The notes below the pieces were generated by a model. The model saw nothing but the letters and a program-made list of their open reading frames with translations, was not told where the DNA came from and did not search any database. Shown here piece after piece: positions 55,306 to 64,000 of a stretch of DNA of 64,000 nt. This stretch comes from Arsukibacterium ikkense (GTDB lineage Bacteria > Pseudomonadota > Gammaproteobacteria > Enterobacterales > Alteromonadaceae): NCBI RefSeq assembly GCF_000987775.1, contig NZ_LAHO01000009.1, forward strand, positions 62,001-126,000, written 5' to 3'. The number at the start of each line of letters is the position of its first letter. Within the stretch, counting starts at the first letter, position 1. Position numbers and translations under genes: made by a program.

Positions 55306-56073
55306 TCAGGGCAGCTGCAAATGGCGACCGCCATCCAGTGCCAGCACCCGGCCGGTAATATAGCGGCTGGTAAGCAAATACAACACGCTTTGTAATACTT
55401 CATCCGGGCCTGGGGCTATGGCCATTAGCGATTTCGCCAGTGCTTTTTGCCGGTAAGCGGCATCGTCGTTGTCGTTAAACATTAACAGGGCGGGGGCTAT
55501 CGCATTTACTTTAACCTTAGGCGCCAGCTGGCGGGCCAGTGATAAGGTCAGGTTTTCCAGAGCGGCTTTAGACGCCGCGTACGCCTGATGTTTACTGCTG
55601 CCTACACTGGCAACAAAGTCGGTTAAATGAATAATATCAGCTGGCCCGGGACCTGCTAATAATTTGGGCAATAAGGCGCGATTCAGTAAATAAGGTGCCC
55701 GGGCATGTACCTGCTGCATGCTGTCGAATACCGCAGCGTCTTGTTGCAGCAAGCTTAAGGTAGTTTGCTGCGCGGTGTGCCCTGCCAGTGGCAGATCGGG
55801 CTGCCAGCTGGATGCATTGTGAATAACTGCCCGAATGGCCGGGTAGGGCGCCAGAGCTTCAATAAAGCTTGCCAGTTGTGCCAGCTGATTAAAATCGGCT
55901 TGCAGACAAAGCGCTCCCGCCTGTTGCAGAGCCTCAATGCCGGGCGTGAAGGTTCGATAACTGACCGCCAGTGCATAGCCTTGCTTCAGTAGTGCCTGCG
56001 CACAATATAAGCCGACCCGTTGCCCGGCGCCGGTGATAACGATCAGTTCTTTTTGTTGTTGCATAACATGCAT
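55306..56073 (-). CDS. folM: FolM-like short-chain reductase (dihydromonapterin reductase)
   Basis: 255 residues of the SDR family. The N-terminal cofactor motif is ITGAGQRVGLYCAQALL, where Arg/Val after the glycines is typical of FolM and pteridine reductases. AVSYRTFTPG agrees with NADPH use. The active-site Tyr/Lys are in YAASKAALENL, and NASSWQPDL is the conserved loop. FolM reduces dihydromonapterin in the tetrahydromonapterin pathway. The frame also has an ATG at 56064; neither start has a strong ribosome site. Confidence 0.75.
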   Translation of the reverse strand: MHVMQQQKELIVITGAGQRVGLYCAQALLKQGYALAVSYRTFTPGIEALQQAGALCLQADFNQLAQLASFIEALAPYPAIRAVIHNASSWQPDLPLAGHTAQQTTLSLLQQDAAVFDSMQQVHARAPYLLNRALLPKLLAGPGPADIIHLTDFVASVGSSKHQAYAASKAALENLTLSLARQLAPKVKVNAIAPALLMFNDNDDAAYRQKALAKSLMAIAPGPDEVLQSVLYLLTSRYITGRVLALDGGRHLQLP

Positions 56074-56124
56074 AAGTTGTTGGCTGCCAGCTAATTAAAA
56101 AAAGCTATACGCAGCCAGGTGTCA

Positions 56125-58035
56125 TCAGGTTTTCGTTTTTTTTGTTTCATTCAGTAATTCAGCACTGACAAAGCCAAGAAAGTCGCCCTCTGGTAACGGC
56201 TTGGCCCAGTAAAATCCCTGGCCTTCGTCGCAGCCCAGCAGGGCCAGCCGGGCTGCAGTAGCGCTGTCTTCAATGCCTTCGGCCACGGTTTTCAGCCCCA
56301 GACTTTTGCTCATCTGAATAATCGCCCGTACCAGCGGCTCGTCCCGCTCGGATAAACACAGCGATAAAATAAACGACTTATCAATTTTCAGCCGGCTGGC
56401 ATTAAAACGACGCAAATAGCCCAGGTTTGAATAACCGGTACCAAAATCATCAATCGAAAACCGAATACCTAGCTGGTGCATTGCTGCCAGTTGCAAGGCG
56501 ATATTGTCGCCCTCGCCAATCAACAGTGATTCGGTCAATTCCAGCTCTAATGCATGCGCGGGCAAGGCGGCTGCGCTCAGGGCTTGTTGTACCTGTTGTT
56601 CCAGCTTGCCATCGCGAAACTGCACAAAAGATAAGTTAACCGCAACGGTGAGATCATACCCCTGCTGCTGCCAGCGGCTGCATGCCAGGCAAGCTTGCTG
56701 CAGCACCCATTCACCAATTTCAACAATCAGGCCGCTGCTTTCTGCCAGCGGAATAAACTCGTCCGGGCTTATCATGCTGCCATCGGGTTGCGGCCAGCGT
56801 ATTAATGCTTCGGCACCAATGATCCGCTGCTCAGCCAGCTGCAATTTTGGTTGAAAATATAACTGAAATTCCCGTTTTTTCAGAGCCTTGCGCATCAGCT
56901 GCAATAAGTTGAATTTGTCGATGCTGGCTTTATTTAATTCATCGTGATAAAAGCGGAATACATTGCGCCCGTCGGCTTTGGCCTGGAACATCGCCATATC
57001 AGCATGTTTGCAAATTTCACTGAATTCACAGCCGTCGTCCGGCGCGATGGCTATGCCTACTGAGCCAGAAATCTCTATCTGATTTTGCATAATAAAAAAC
57101 GGCGCCGTGGTTTGAGCCAGTAACGCGCTTGCTTTTGCTGCCAGTGTCTCAGTATTGACAAAATGTGGCACCAGCACTAAAAACTCGTCGCCGCCAAAGC
57201 GGCACAACACGTCGTTTGCTGTCAGCTGATTTTCCAGTCTGCGAGCCAGTTGCTGTAACAGTAAATCACCGGCAGCATGGCCTAAGGAATCATTAACCGG
57301 TTTAAAATTGTCTAAATCCAGAAACAATACTGCCAGCCGCTGCTCGCTTGCCAGGCATTCGGTGTACAGCTGTTGAAAATGTTGCTGGCAGTACACCCGG
57401 TTTGGCAGGGCAGTCAGCGAGTCATGTAAGGCTAAATGTTCGATATGGGCCTGGCTTTGTTTTACCCGATGATTTTCGTTTTGCAAGCTGTGCATTAACC
57501 GTTGCTGGTCTCGGTATAATAAGTACACGCTGACCCCGGTAACCAGCAAAATAGTGCCAATAAACACGAAGTGTGCCACGCTGATCAGCGGTATAACAGG
57601 GGTTACTATGCCGCTTACCGCCAGATACGTCAGCAGGCCACAAAAAGCCAGCATAAAACTAATCAACGAGAAAAACAGCCGGCTATTACCCAGCATCGCT
57701 GCAAATACCAGTACCCCGGGGTAGCCAAGTAACGCCAGATCACGAATGCCGCCAGAAATAAAAGCCAAAGCTGATAACATGAGGCACATGGCCCACAACA
57801 ATACAAAAGTTGCCGGCATAATCTGGCGCTGATAGGCTAAAATTGCCGCCAGTGCCAGGGCAAAACAGCCTGCCAGCAATACCCATTTGGTGGTGCCGCC
57901 GGCTACCGCCACGGCCAACACCAGGCCAAACAATGTCAGGCCAATAATTTGCAGTAAACGTTTGGTACGCAGCCGGTAAAGCTGGTTGGAAGAATTGTCA
58001 GGGTAAGTCGATGCTATTACTGGCTGATTCGGCAT
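56125..58035 (-). CDS. Membrane GGDEF-EAL protein
   Basis: 636 residues. The N-terminal 190 residues hold six or so membrane helices with no recognised sensor. A GGDEF domain follows (RFGGDEFLVLV; no RxxD inhibitory site in the usual place), then an EAL domain (EALIRWPQPDG, DDFGTGYSNLGYL, KTVAEGIED). The EAL motifs look intact, so phosphodiesterase activity is likely; the cyclase motif is also intact, so net activity on c-di-GMP cannot be told. It lies alone, upstream of a FolM-like gene on the same strand. Confidence 0.9.
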   Translation of the reverse strand: MPNQPVIASTYPDNSSNQLYRLRTKRLLQIIGLTLFGLVLAVAVAGGTTKWVLLAGCFALALAAILAYQRQIMPATFVLLWAMCLMLSALAFISGGIRDLALLGYPGVLVFAAMLGNSRLFFSLISFMLAFCGLLTYLAVSGIVTPVIPLISVAHFVFIGTILLVTGVSVYLLYRDQQRLMHSLQNENHRVKQSQAHIEHLALHDSLTALPNRVYCQQHFQQLYTECLASEQRLAVLFLDLDNFKPVNDSLGHAAGDLLLQQLARRLENQLTANDVLCRFGGDEFLVLVPHFVNTETLAAKASALLAQTTAPFFIMQNQIEISGSVGIAIAPDDGCEFSEICKHADMAMFQAKADGRNVFRFYHDELNKASIDKFNLLQLMRKALKKREFQLYFQPKLQLAEQRIIGAEALIRWPQPDGSMISPDEFIPLAESSGLIVEIGEWVLQQACLACSRWQQQGYDLTVAVNLSFVQFRDGKLEQQVQQALSAAALPAHALELELTESLLIGEGDNIALQLAAMHQLGIRFSIDDFGTGYSNLGYLRRFNASRLKIDKSFILSLCLSERDEPLVRAIIQMSKSLGLKTVAEGIEDSATAARLALLGCDEGQGFYWAKPLPEGDFLGFVSAELLNETKKTKT

Positions 58036-58112
58036 TTAAGTCGATACTACAGATGTTACGGATGACTTTACTGTAGCCGCTTTTTGGTGGTTGCGCGAAT
58101 TGCCGCTGGTAG

Positions 58113-59339
58113 TTAGTCACTATCGGGCATTGCAGCAGGCGGCACCGCAGGCAGCAAGCTGGACACAAACACAGTAAGTACCAGCAGGGCACTGGATACC
58201 CAGAGGCAGGCCACCAGACCTGAGGTTTGGTAGAGCCAGCCAGACAACACCGTGCCAAGCAGCCGGCCCATAGCGTTGGCCATATAATAAAAGCCCACAT
58301 CCATTGATACGCCATCATTTTTGGCATAGCTGACAATCAAATAACTGTGTACTGAGGAATTAATCGCAAAGACGCTACCAAACAGCAGTAAACCACCCAG
58401 CACAGCCAGTTCGATCTGCCAGTTGACCATTAGCGCCACGGCGATAAGGCCGGGAATAGCACACAGCAGCAAGGCCCAGAATGCTACCGTTTTGCCATCA
58501 GGTATATTGCCACTGCCCAACAGCATCGGGGCTATGCTTTGCACTGCACCATAACCTATAACCCACAGCGCCAGAAAACCACCCACTGTCCAATGGTCCC
58601 AGCCGAGCTGGCTGGCCAGAAACAGCGGCAGGGCAATAACAAACCAGACATCACGGGCGCCGAACAGCAGCATGCGGGCGGCGGATAAAATATTAATCGC
58701 CCGGCTTTTTGACAGCATTTCCCTGAATTTCGGTTTAGCGCTGCTTTTGCCTAAATCCTGTTTTAATTTTACTAAGCTCACTATCCAGACCAACAGCAAC
58801 ATCACAGCCAAACACAAAATGGCCAGCTGAAAGCCTAACAGTGTCAGTAGTAAACCGCCGATAAAAAAGCCCAGCCCTTTTAATGCGTTCTTCGAGCCGG
58901 TGAGTAGTGCTACCCACTTAAACAAGGTACCCTGCGCCTCGCTCGACACCAGCATTTTAATGCTGCTTTTGGCGCTCATTTTGTTTAAGTCTTTGGCTAT
59001 GCCCGACATGGCCTGGGCCGCCATCACCCAGGGCACAATAAGGTACTCAGCCGGTAGCAACAGCATTGTCAGCGCAATAATTTGCAAAAACAAACCAATA
59101 TTCATGGTTTTATTTAAACCAATCCGCGCGCCCAGCCAGCCACCCACCAAATTGGTAATAACCCCGAAAATTTCATAAAACAAAAACAGCATGGCTATGC
59201 TCAGACCGCTGTAACCGAGGCTGTAGAAATGCAGCACCACCAGCATTCGCAGTGCGCCGTCGGTCAGGGTAAAGGCCCAGTAGTTACCTGTTACCAGTAA
59301 ATACTGGCGCACAGCGGGGGAAAGTGTAGCTAGCATCAT
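58113..59339 (-). CDS. arsJ: ArsJ-like organoarsenical efflux MFS transporter
   Basis: 408 residues with about twelve membrane helices. It starts VRQYLLVTGNYWAFTLTDGALRMLVVLHFYSLGYS and has MSGIAKDLNKMSAKSSIK between helices, both typical of ArsJ. ArsJ exports 1-arseno-3-phosphoglycerate made by a dedicated GAPDH, giving resistance to arsenate. The GAPDH and an ArsR regulator lie directly upstream on the same strand, the standard arsR-gapdh-arsJ order, which confirms the call. Confidence 0.9.
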   Translation of the reverse strand: MMLATLSPAVRQYLLVTGNYWAFTLTDGALRMLVVLHFYSLGYSGLSIAMLFLFYEIFGVITNLVGGWLGARIGLNKTMNIGLFLQIIALTMLLLPAEYLIVPWVMAAQAMSGIAKDLNKMSAKSSIKMLVSSEAQGTLFKWVALLTGSKNALKGLGFFIGGLLLTLLGFQLAILCLAVMLLLVWIVSLVKLKQDLGKSSAKPKFREMLSKSRAINILSAARMLLFGARDVWFVIALPLFLASQLGWDHWTVGGFLALWVIGYGAVQSIAPMLLGSGNIPDGKTVAFWALLLCAIPGLIAVALMVNWQIELAVLGGLLLFGSVFAINSSVHSYLIVSYAKNDGVSMDVGFYYMANAMGRLLGTVLSGWLYQTSGLVACLWVSSALLVLTVFVSSLLPAVPPAAMPDSD

Positions 59340-59373
59340 GCTGCTCTCTGGTTGATGAACAGAAAATTACGGC

Positions 59374-60384
59374 TCAGGCCTGATCCTGTAGCCCGACCAT
59401 TTTGACTAGTTCGACCGTGCGGTTAGCATAGCCCCATTCGTTATCGTACCAGGCGTAAAGTTTAACCTGAGTGCCGTTAATCACCATAGTACTGAGCGCA
59501 TCAATAATGCTGGAGCGTGGGTCAGTTTTATAATCTATCGACACCAGCGGCCGGGTTTCATAACCGAGAATGCCGGTTAATTCGCCCTCTGCTGCTGCTT
59601 TTAGCATGGCATTGACTTCATCGACGGTGGTGGCGCGCTCAACTTCAAACACACAGTCGGTTAATGATGCATTCGTCAGTGGTACCCGCACGGCATGACC
59701 ATTTAAGCGGCCTTTTAATTCCGGGAAAATTTCAACAATAGCCGTGGCAGAGCCGGTGGTAGTGGGTATTAAGCTGCTGCCGCAGGCACGGGCGCGGCGT
59801 AAATCTTTATGCGGCGTATCCATAATGCTTTGGGTATTGGTTAAACTGTGAATAGTGGTAATAGAGCCATGCTTGATGCCCAGCTGCTGGTGAATCACTT
59901 TTACTACCGGTGCCAGGCAGTTAGTGGTACAGCTGGCTGCAGTGACTATCTGGTGTGTGGTTTTGTCATACAGCTGATGGTTGACGCCCATCACGACATT
60001 TAGTGCGCCGGCTTCTTTTACCGGTGCACTTACCACCACCCGTTTGACGCCTTGCGCCAGGTAATCCTGCAAAGCGGCGACGGTTTTCATTTTACCCGAG
60101 GCTTCAATAACGATATCACAGCCCGACCAGTCGGTGTCGTTGATGGCTTTATTATGGCTAACCGCAATGGCTTTACCATTGATCAGTATAGTGCTGTCTT
60201 TGGCTGTGGCATTGTGGCACCAGATCCCGTGTACCGAGTCAAAATTCAGCAAATGGGCGTGGGTAGCGGCATCCGCCGCCGGGTCGTTAATGTGCACAAA
60301 CTCCAGCTCGGGCCAGTCAAAGGCCGCGCGCAGGGCCAGACGGCCAATCCGGCCAAAACCATTAATGCCTACTTTAATGCTCAT
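59374..60384 (-). CDS. Glyceraldehyde-3-phosphate dehydrogenase of the arsJ operon
   Basis: 336 residues. NAD-binding [14 protein letters not shown] at the N-terminus and the active-site cysteine in [15 protein letters not shown] near residue 150. In this context the enzyme uses arsenate in place of phosphate to make 1-arseno-3-phosphoglycerate, which ArsJ exports. It lies 34 bases before arsJ and follows arsR. It may be a second GAPDH besides the glycolytic enzyme; only context separates the two. Confidence 0.9.
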   Translation of the reverse strand: MSIKVGINGFGRIGRLALRAAFDWPELEFVHINDPAADAATHAHLLNFDSVHGIWCHNATAKDSTILINGKAIAVSHNKAINDTDWSGCDIVIEASGKMKTVAALQDYLAQGVKRVVVSAPVKEAGALNVVMGVNHQLYDKTTHQIVTAASCTTNCLAPVVKVIHQQLGIKHGSITTIHSLTNTQSIMDTPHKDLRRARACGSSLIPTTTGSATAIVEIFPELKGRLNGHAVRVPLTNASLTDCVFEVERATTVDEVNAMLKAAAEGELTGILGYETRPLVSIDYKTDPRSSIIDALSTMVINGTQVKLYAWYDNEWGYANRTVELVKMVGLQDQA

Positions 60385-60402
60385 TCTACTGTCCTTTTAA
60401 TG

Positions 60403-60747
60403 TTAGCGGCAGCTTTGCTTGGCCGGCCGCGTTGATACCAGAGTAGTTTGTTGCTGGCAGTCAGCCAGGTAGGGCTGATTGGCCAACAGCGTCTGTTGTA
60501 AGACCAGATGCGCCCAGGTTGGCAGCTTTGGGTGCAGCGAATAAAACACCCATTGGCCACTACGTCTGTCTTGCAGAATATCGGCTTTGCGCAGCTGGGC
60601 TAAATGGCGGGAAATTTTGGGCTGGCTTTGTTGCAGCGCCACCATCAGTTCACAGACACACAGCTCTTGCTGCTGGGCAATTAACAGCACGCTTTTTAAG
60701 CGGGTGTCGTCAGCCAACGCTTTGTAAAATAGCAGGGGGGATAGCAT
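60403..60747 (-). CDS. arsR: ArsR/SmtB family repressor
   Basis: 114 residues from ATG 60747. A winged-helix domain with the arsenic-binding motif ELCVCEL on helix 3, then QSQPKISRHLAQLRKADILQDRRSGQWVFYSL as recognition helix and wing. It would repress the arsR-gapdh-arsJ operon until As(III) binds the two cysteines. The longer frame from 60804 is rejected because its start lies inside the promoter (-35 to -10, 60811-60784). Confidence 0.93.
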   Translation of the reverse strand: MLSPLLFYKALADDTRLKSVLLIAQQQELCVCELMVALQQSQPKISRHLAQLRKADILQDRRSGQWVFYSLHPKLPTWAHLVLQQTLLANQPYLADCQQQTTLVSTRPAKQSCR

Positions 60748-60783
60748 GAATGTGCTGCGCCATAGCCATTGGATATGCGAATA

Positions 60784-60811
60784 ATCATATATGTAATATT
60801 TCATATGTCAA
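60784..60811 (-). promoter_or_regulatory. Promoter of the ars operon
   Basis: On the minus strand: TTGACA (60811-60806), 16-base AT-rich spacer, TATGAT (60789-60784). The spacer holds CATATG- and CATATATG-type inverted stretches that suit an ArsR operator. Confidence 0.7.
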
Positions 60812-60906
60812 TGCGTCTGCTGCTATCCTGCAGAACTTAACTTTACCCTAAGCAGTGCGAGCGCTAAGATGCCGCTGTAATAATAGCGCAGCCAGTGGAC
60901 GTAATT

Positions 60907-61596
60907 ATGACAGAATGCAGTCAGCAGGGTTTTAGCAATGAAATGGCGCAGGCCAGGCAACGGGTGCAGGCGATTAGCAGCCTGGCGCTACAGCAATTTC
61001 AGCTGGCGTTGCAGGCGTATAGCAAGCACGATGCCGGTCTGGCGCAACAAGCGCTGAATCAGCTACAAAAAGCCCATGACTTTGAGCAGGCGATGGATGA
61101 TCATTGTCTGGATATGTTAAGCCACTCGGCCAGTGGCGGTGAGTTACGCCTGGTGCTGGCGCTGCTAAAAGCCATCAGTGATATTGAATACATTTGCGGC
61201 CAAAGCGCCTTAATTGCCCAGCAAGCGTTGCTGGCGGCAAACAGTCAGCCCCAGGCTCAGCAATTGGCGGCAATCAATACTCTGGCCGAGCCGGTAGCCA
61301 ATATGCTGACTCTGGCATTGGCTGCCTTGCAGCAACGCAGTATCACGCAGGCCGAGCAGGCACTGAGTCTGGCCCCCACAGTTAACCGTTGCTATGGCGC
61401 TATTTTACGCAGCAACCTGGACAACACTGATAACCTGGCGGGGCACTTAGACAGTGCGCTGGGCGTTAACTGGGTAGCCAGAGCGCTGGAGCGGATTGCT
61501 GAACACAGTGCTAATCTGGCAAAGCATGCCATTTTTCTGGCCAAAGTCAGCAGTGGTCAGTCATTACGGGTCGAGTTGCAACCGCGTCGACGCTAA
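60907..61596 (+). CDS. PhoU-like protein
   Basis: 229 residues from ATG 60907; no strong ribosome site; the frame also opens at a GTG at 60895. All-helical with the PhoU pattern: FSNEMAQARQRVQAISSLALQQFQLALQAY, GELRLVLALLKAISDIEYICGQSALIAQQAL, and a second repeat ending WVARALERIAEHSANLAKHAIFLAKV. PhoU links the Pst transporter to PhoR and limits phosphate uptake. It lies between the arsenate operon and Pho-box genes, so the cluster deals with phosphate and its toxic analogue. Divergent from arsR. Confidence 0.75.
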   Translation: MTECSQQGFSNEMAQARQRVQAISSLALQQFQLALQAYSKHDAGLAQQALNQLQKAHDFEQAMDDHCLDMLSHSASGGELRLVLALLKAISDIEYICGQSALIAQQALLAANSQPQAQQLAAINTLAEPVANMLTLALAALQQRSITQAEQALSLAPTVNRCYGAILRSNLDNTDNLAGHLDSALGVNWVARALERIAEHSANLAKHAIFLAKVSSGQSLRVELQPRRR

Positions 61597-61616
61597 TTTT
61601 TACGTCGTATTATGTA

Positions 61617-61634
61617 GTGTCATATAATTGTCAT
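61617..61634 (+). promoter_or_regulatory. Pho-box-like site before the chemoreceptor
   Basis: GTGTCAT-ATAA-TTGTCAT: two heptamers spaced as in PhoB boxes (11-base period), each with TGTCAT intact. It ends 46 bases before the chemoreceptor ATG. Confidence 0.65.
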
Positions 61635-61680
61635 TATGAAGTCGTATCCTCAGTCAATCACCATTGCCTGAGTTGTTGCT

Positions 61681-63311
61681 ATGTTGTCACGGCTAAAAAT
61701 TTCCCAACGGATTTTCTTACTGGGTCTGATCCCTTTGCTGCTTTTAGTATTGGTGCTGGCAGCCAGTTTCTGGGCGGCTCAAACTAAAGATAAATTGTTT
61801 CATCAGCTGTATAACCAGCACCTGGCTATTCTGGCCGATATTATGAGTGCGCAGAAGATTATTCAGCAACAAGGCCTGGCTGAGATCCGGAAGTATCGCA
61901 CGGGTTGGGCATCGGCAGACAATACCCGAAGTACCGTATCAGACCAATTAGCACAGGCAAAGCAGCACTGGCAAAGTTTCAGTGAACAGCGACCGGTAAT
62001 GGCCACAGAAGAGGGTTATCAGGAACTGGATCAGGCCTTTGCAAGGGCGCTTAAGCAATATGAAGAGTGGATAAGTCCGGCGGGTAGTGACGCCTTACTG
62101 GCTCGTATTTTAAATGAGTCGACCATTAATAGTGAAGTAGAGCTGCGGATCACCGCCTTTACCGATCTGGCAGATGGGTTTATTCAACAACAAATTGCCG
62201 CTGCGGCTGAAGTGCGCGACCAGTCAGTTAGCTTTACCGGATTAATGGTGCAGTTTTACCTGTTTGGCGGGTTTATGCTGGTATTGCTGATCACCGGCTT
62301 AATTCTGGCCATTCAGCGCTCGGTGTCCCGGCCATTAAGCAATCTAAGTGCATTGCTGCATCGGTGGCACAACAATCTGACTTAACCCTGCGGGCCGATA
62401 CCAGTGGCCAGGACGAAGTGGCAGCAGCGACGCAAGCACTCAATACCATGTTGCAACATTTTGCTGGCTTGATTGGCAGTTTTGGCCAAAGTGCTGGCAT
62501 GCTAAGCGAACAAGCTGCCCAGGTATTTGCCGGCAGTGAAGATGTCAGTAATGGCTCGGGGCGGCAGGCCGATCAGGTAACCCAGCTTGCAGCGGCCATT
62601 GAACAAATGAGTATGGCTATTCGTCAGGTTGCGGCAAATGCCCGCAGTGCAGCTGACACCGCAGAGCAAGCAGAACAATTTAGTCTGGATGGTAGCGAAG
62701 TAGCGGCAACCAGTATGGCGACCATTGAGCGGCTAGAGCTGAAAATGCAACAAGCCAGTGGTGTGATCAGCCAACTGCAGCAAGACTCGGCTCAGATTTC
62801 CAGCGTACTGGATGTGATCCGGAAAATCTCTGAGCAAACCAATTTACTGGCACTCAATGCCGCCATTGAAGCAGCCCGGGCGGGTGAAGCCGGGCGGGGC
62901 TTTTCAGTGGTGGCGGATGAAGTGCGGATGCTGTCAGCCAGCACTCATAAAGCGACCGAGTCGATTCGTCAGATGATTAGTCAGCTGCAGCAACAAGCCA
63001 ACTCTGCGGTTGCTGCGATGCGGCAAGCGGCAGAGCAAGCCAGTCAAAGTGTTGGCCAATCCCGTCAGACTGAGCAAATGTTTCAGCAAATTGCCGGGGC
63101 GGTTAAGCAAATAGTGCAACTGAATGCCGAAATTTCGATGGCGACTGACGAGCAGCAGCAAGTGGCAACAGGTATTGCAGATAGCATTACGTTATTGAAT
63201 GACGATATCCGTCATCTGAACACCGGTGCGGCGCGTTCTGCGACAGCCAGTGAACAGCTCAACACCCTGGCTGGCCAGTTGTTACATGGCTGTCAGGCGT
63301 TTAAGGTTTGA
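61681..63311 (+). pseudogene. Methyl-accepting chemotaxis protein split by a frameshift
   Basis: Two frames make one chemoreceptor. The first (61681-62385) has a membrane helix, a four-helix periplasmic domain, a second helix and the start of HAMP ([13 protein letters not shown]), then runs into WHNNLT and a stop. The second (62364-63311) continues HAMP as [19 protein letters not shown] and holds the whole signalling domain ([40 protein letters not shown]). Adding one G in CGGTGG at about 62362-62367 restores one frame of about 543 residues. It may be a true mutation, a phase switch or a base-call error. The Pho-box-like site suggests a phosphate- or arsenate-linked receptor. Confidence 0.85.
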
Positions 63312-63359
63312 TTAATTTATTTAAATTCAATGGGATATGGCAGTTAAATTAATTGATAA

Positions 63360-63377
63360 CTGTAATATTCCTGCAAT
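63360..63377 (+). promoter_or_regulatory. Pho-box-like site before the pstS-like gene
   Basis: CTGTAAT-ATTC-CTGCAAT, the PhoB heptamer spacing with one mismatch each from CTGTCAT. It lies 57 bases before the ATG. Confidence 0.55.
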
Positions 63378-63433
63378 AAAACTATCGCACACTGTGCAAC
63401 GTCAACTAAAACATTTACCCGAGGACTTAACTA

Positions 63434-64000
63434 ATGAAAATGAATAAGCTTACTAAACTGGTAGTTACTACCGCCGTATCGCTGGCTTTCGCAGGTCAGG
63501 CTCACGCTAATCGTGACACTGTTCAGGTTGCCGGTTCATCTACTGTGCTGCCATTTTCTTCGGTTGCTGCTGAAGAGTTTGGTAATAACTTCGCACAGTT
63601 CCGTACTCCGGTAGTAGGTTCTGGCGGCTCATCAGGTGGTTTACGTCAGTTCTGTCAGGGTGTGGGTATCAACACTATTGATATCGCTAACTCGTCACGC
63701 GCTATTCGTCCTGCCGAAGTAGAAGCCTGTAAAGCTAATGGTGTTAATCAGATCATTGAAGTAAAAATTGGTTATGACGGTATCGTGTTTGCGTCACGCG
63801 TTGATGCAGGCGATTTCAAATTAAAGCCAGAACACGTATTCCTGGCACAGGCTGCCCAGGTACCACAAAACGGCAAAATGGTAGCTAACCCTTATACAAA
63901 CTGGAACCAGATTGATAAGTCACTGCCTAGCCAATCAATTTTACTGGCGATTCCTGGCTCTAATCATGGTACCCGTGAAGTTTATGAAGAAAAAGTGATT
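63434..64000 (+). CDS. Phosphate-binding PstS-like protein, 3' end missing
   Basis: 189 codons seen; the gene runs off the window. GAGGA precedes the ATG by eight bases. A signal peptide (LTKLVVTTAVSLAFAGQAHA) is followed by VQVAGSSTVLPFSSVAAEEF and VVGSGGSSGGLRQFC, the phosphate-binding loops of PstS, and by DIANSSRAIRPAEVEAC and VKIGYDGIVFAS. It binds phosphate in the periplasm for the PstABC transporter, whose genes probably follow outside the window. The Pho-box-like site agrees with this. Confidence 0.9.
   Translation, partial: MKMNKLTKLVVTTAVSLAFAGQAHANRDTVQVAGSSTVLPFSSVAAEEFGNNFAQFRTPVVGSGGSSGGLRQFCQGVGINTIDIANSSRAIRPAEVEACKANGVNQIIEVKIGYDGIVFASRVDAGDFKLKPEHVFLAQAAQVPQNGKMVANPYTNWNQIDKSLPSQSILLAIPGSNHGTREVYEEKVI

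Noticed and set aside
59374..60384. Housekeeping glycolytic GAPDH (gapA)
   Set aside because: Placement between arsR and arsJ points to the dedicated arsenate-handling enzyme; sequence alone does not separate them.
60748..60804. Longer ArsR start
   Set aside because: It would begin within the -35/-10 promoter and adds residues not found in the family.

Overview
The window reads as a piece of chromosome from a marine or brackish gammaproteobacterium of the Alteromonadales, most like the Rheinheimera/Alishewanella/Arsukibacterium group. This is inferred from the protein flavour, the valS-holC-pepA / lptFG neighbourhood, a PEP-CTERM protein and the many c-di-GMP and chemotaxis genes; no search was run. 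The chromosomal parts look moderately GC-rich. The middle of the window (about 16.0-43.0 kb) is accessory DNA, with a clearly more AT-rich stretch at about 21-30.5 kb.

Layout: (1) 1-5.05 kb, the end of a CusB-like adaptor and an unusually large CusA-like RND pump. (2) 5.05-7.95 kb, a long nested palindrome, an NhaC-type antiporter and a PEP-CTERM protein behind a sigma-54-like promoter. (3) 8.0-15.9 kb, core genes: valS, holC, pepA, lptF, lptG and an RDD protein. (4) 15.96-43.02 kb, two mobile elements in tandem in one tRNA-Leu(CAA) gene. (5) 43.2-46 kb, a solute-binding protein and an ABC-2 exporter behind a SoxR-box-like promoter. (6) 45.9-49.6 kb, a YfiN-like cyclase / TonB receptor / YfiR operon. 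(7) 49.7-58 kb, assorted genes: pirin remnant, secreted nuclease, GNAT, SMP-30, chemoreceptor, HiPIP, FolM-like reductase, GGDEF-EAL protein. (8) 58.1-64 kb, an arsR-GAPDH-arsJ arsenate operon, a PhoU-like gene, a frameshifted chemoreceptor with a Pho-box-like site and the start of a PstS-like gene with another.

The most striking structure is the tandem integration. Element 1 (about 4.9 kb) has inserted into the anticodon loop of a chromosomal tRNA-Leu(CAA). It left the 5' half at 15960-15999 and the 3' half 4.9 kb away at 20884-20939. Unlike ordinary tRNA-targeting islands it does not rebuild the gene at its left end. It carries a complete and different tRNA-Leu(CAA) gene with its own promoter and terminator, plus a relaxase-like gene, an oriT-like hairpin and a tyrosine recombinase. 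Repeats of CTGTTATAGT lie at both ends, some inside the carried tRNA's promoter and right at the integrase start.

Element 2 (about 22 kb) lies next to it and is of the ordinary type: it brought a copy of the tRNA 3' half, and a second identical copy lies at 42964-43018 next to two adjacent integrases. Its cargo has two parts. The first is a candidate defence region: a GHKL ATPase fused to a PD-(D/E)XK-like nuclease, a Septu PtuA-like ATPase and a PtuB-like HNH protein. This operon sits between about 118-bp direct repeats that carry a shared 18-bp palindrome, and is followed by a PIN-like singleton and a DUF1566 protein. The second is a metal-efflux operon (BlaI-type repressor, M56 protease, CzcCBA-like pump, HupE/UreJ-like protein and accessory proteins) with two copies of a 25-bp near-palindrome.
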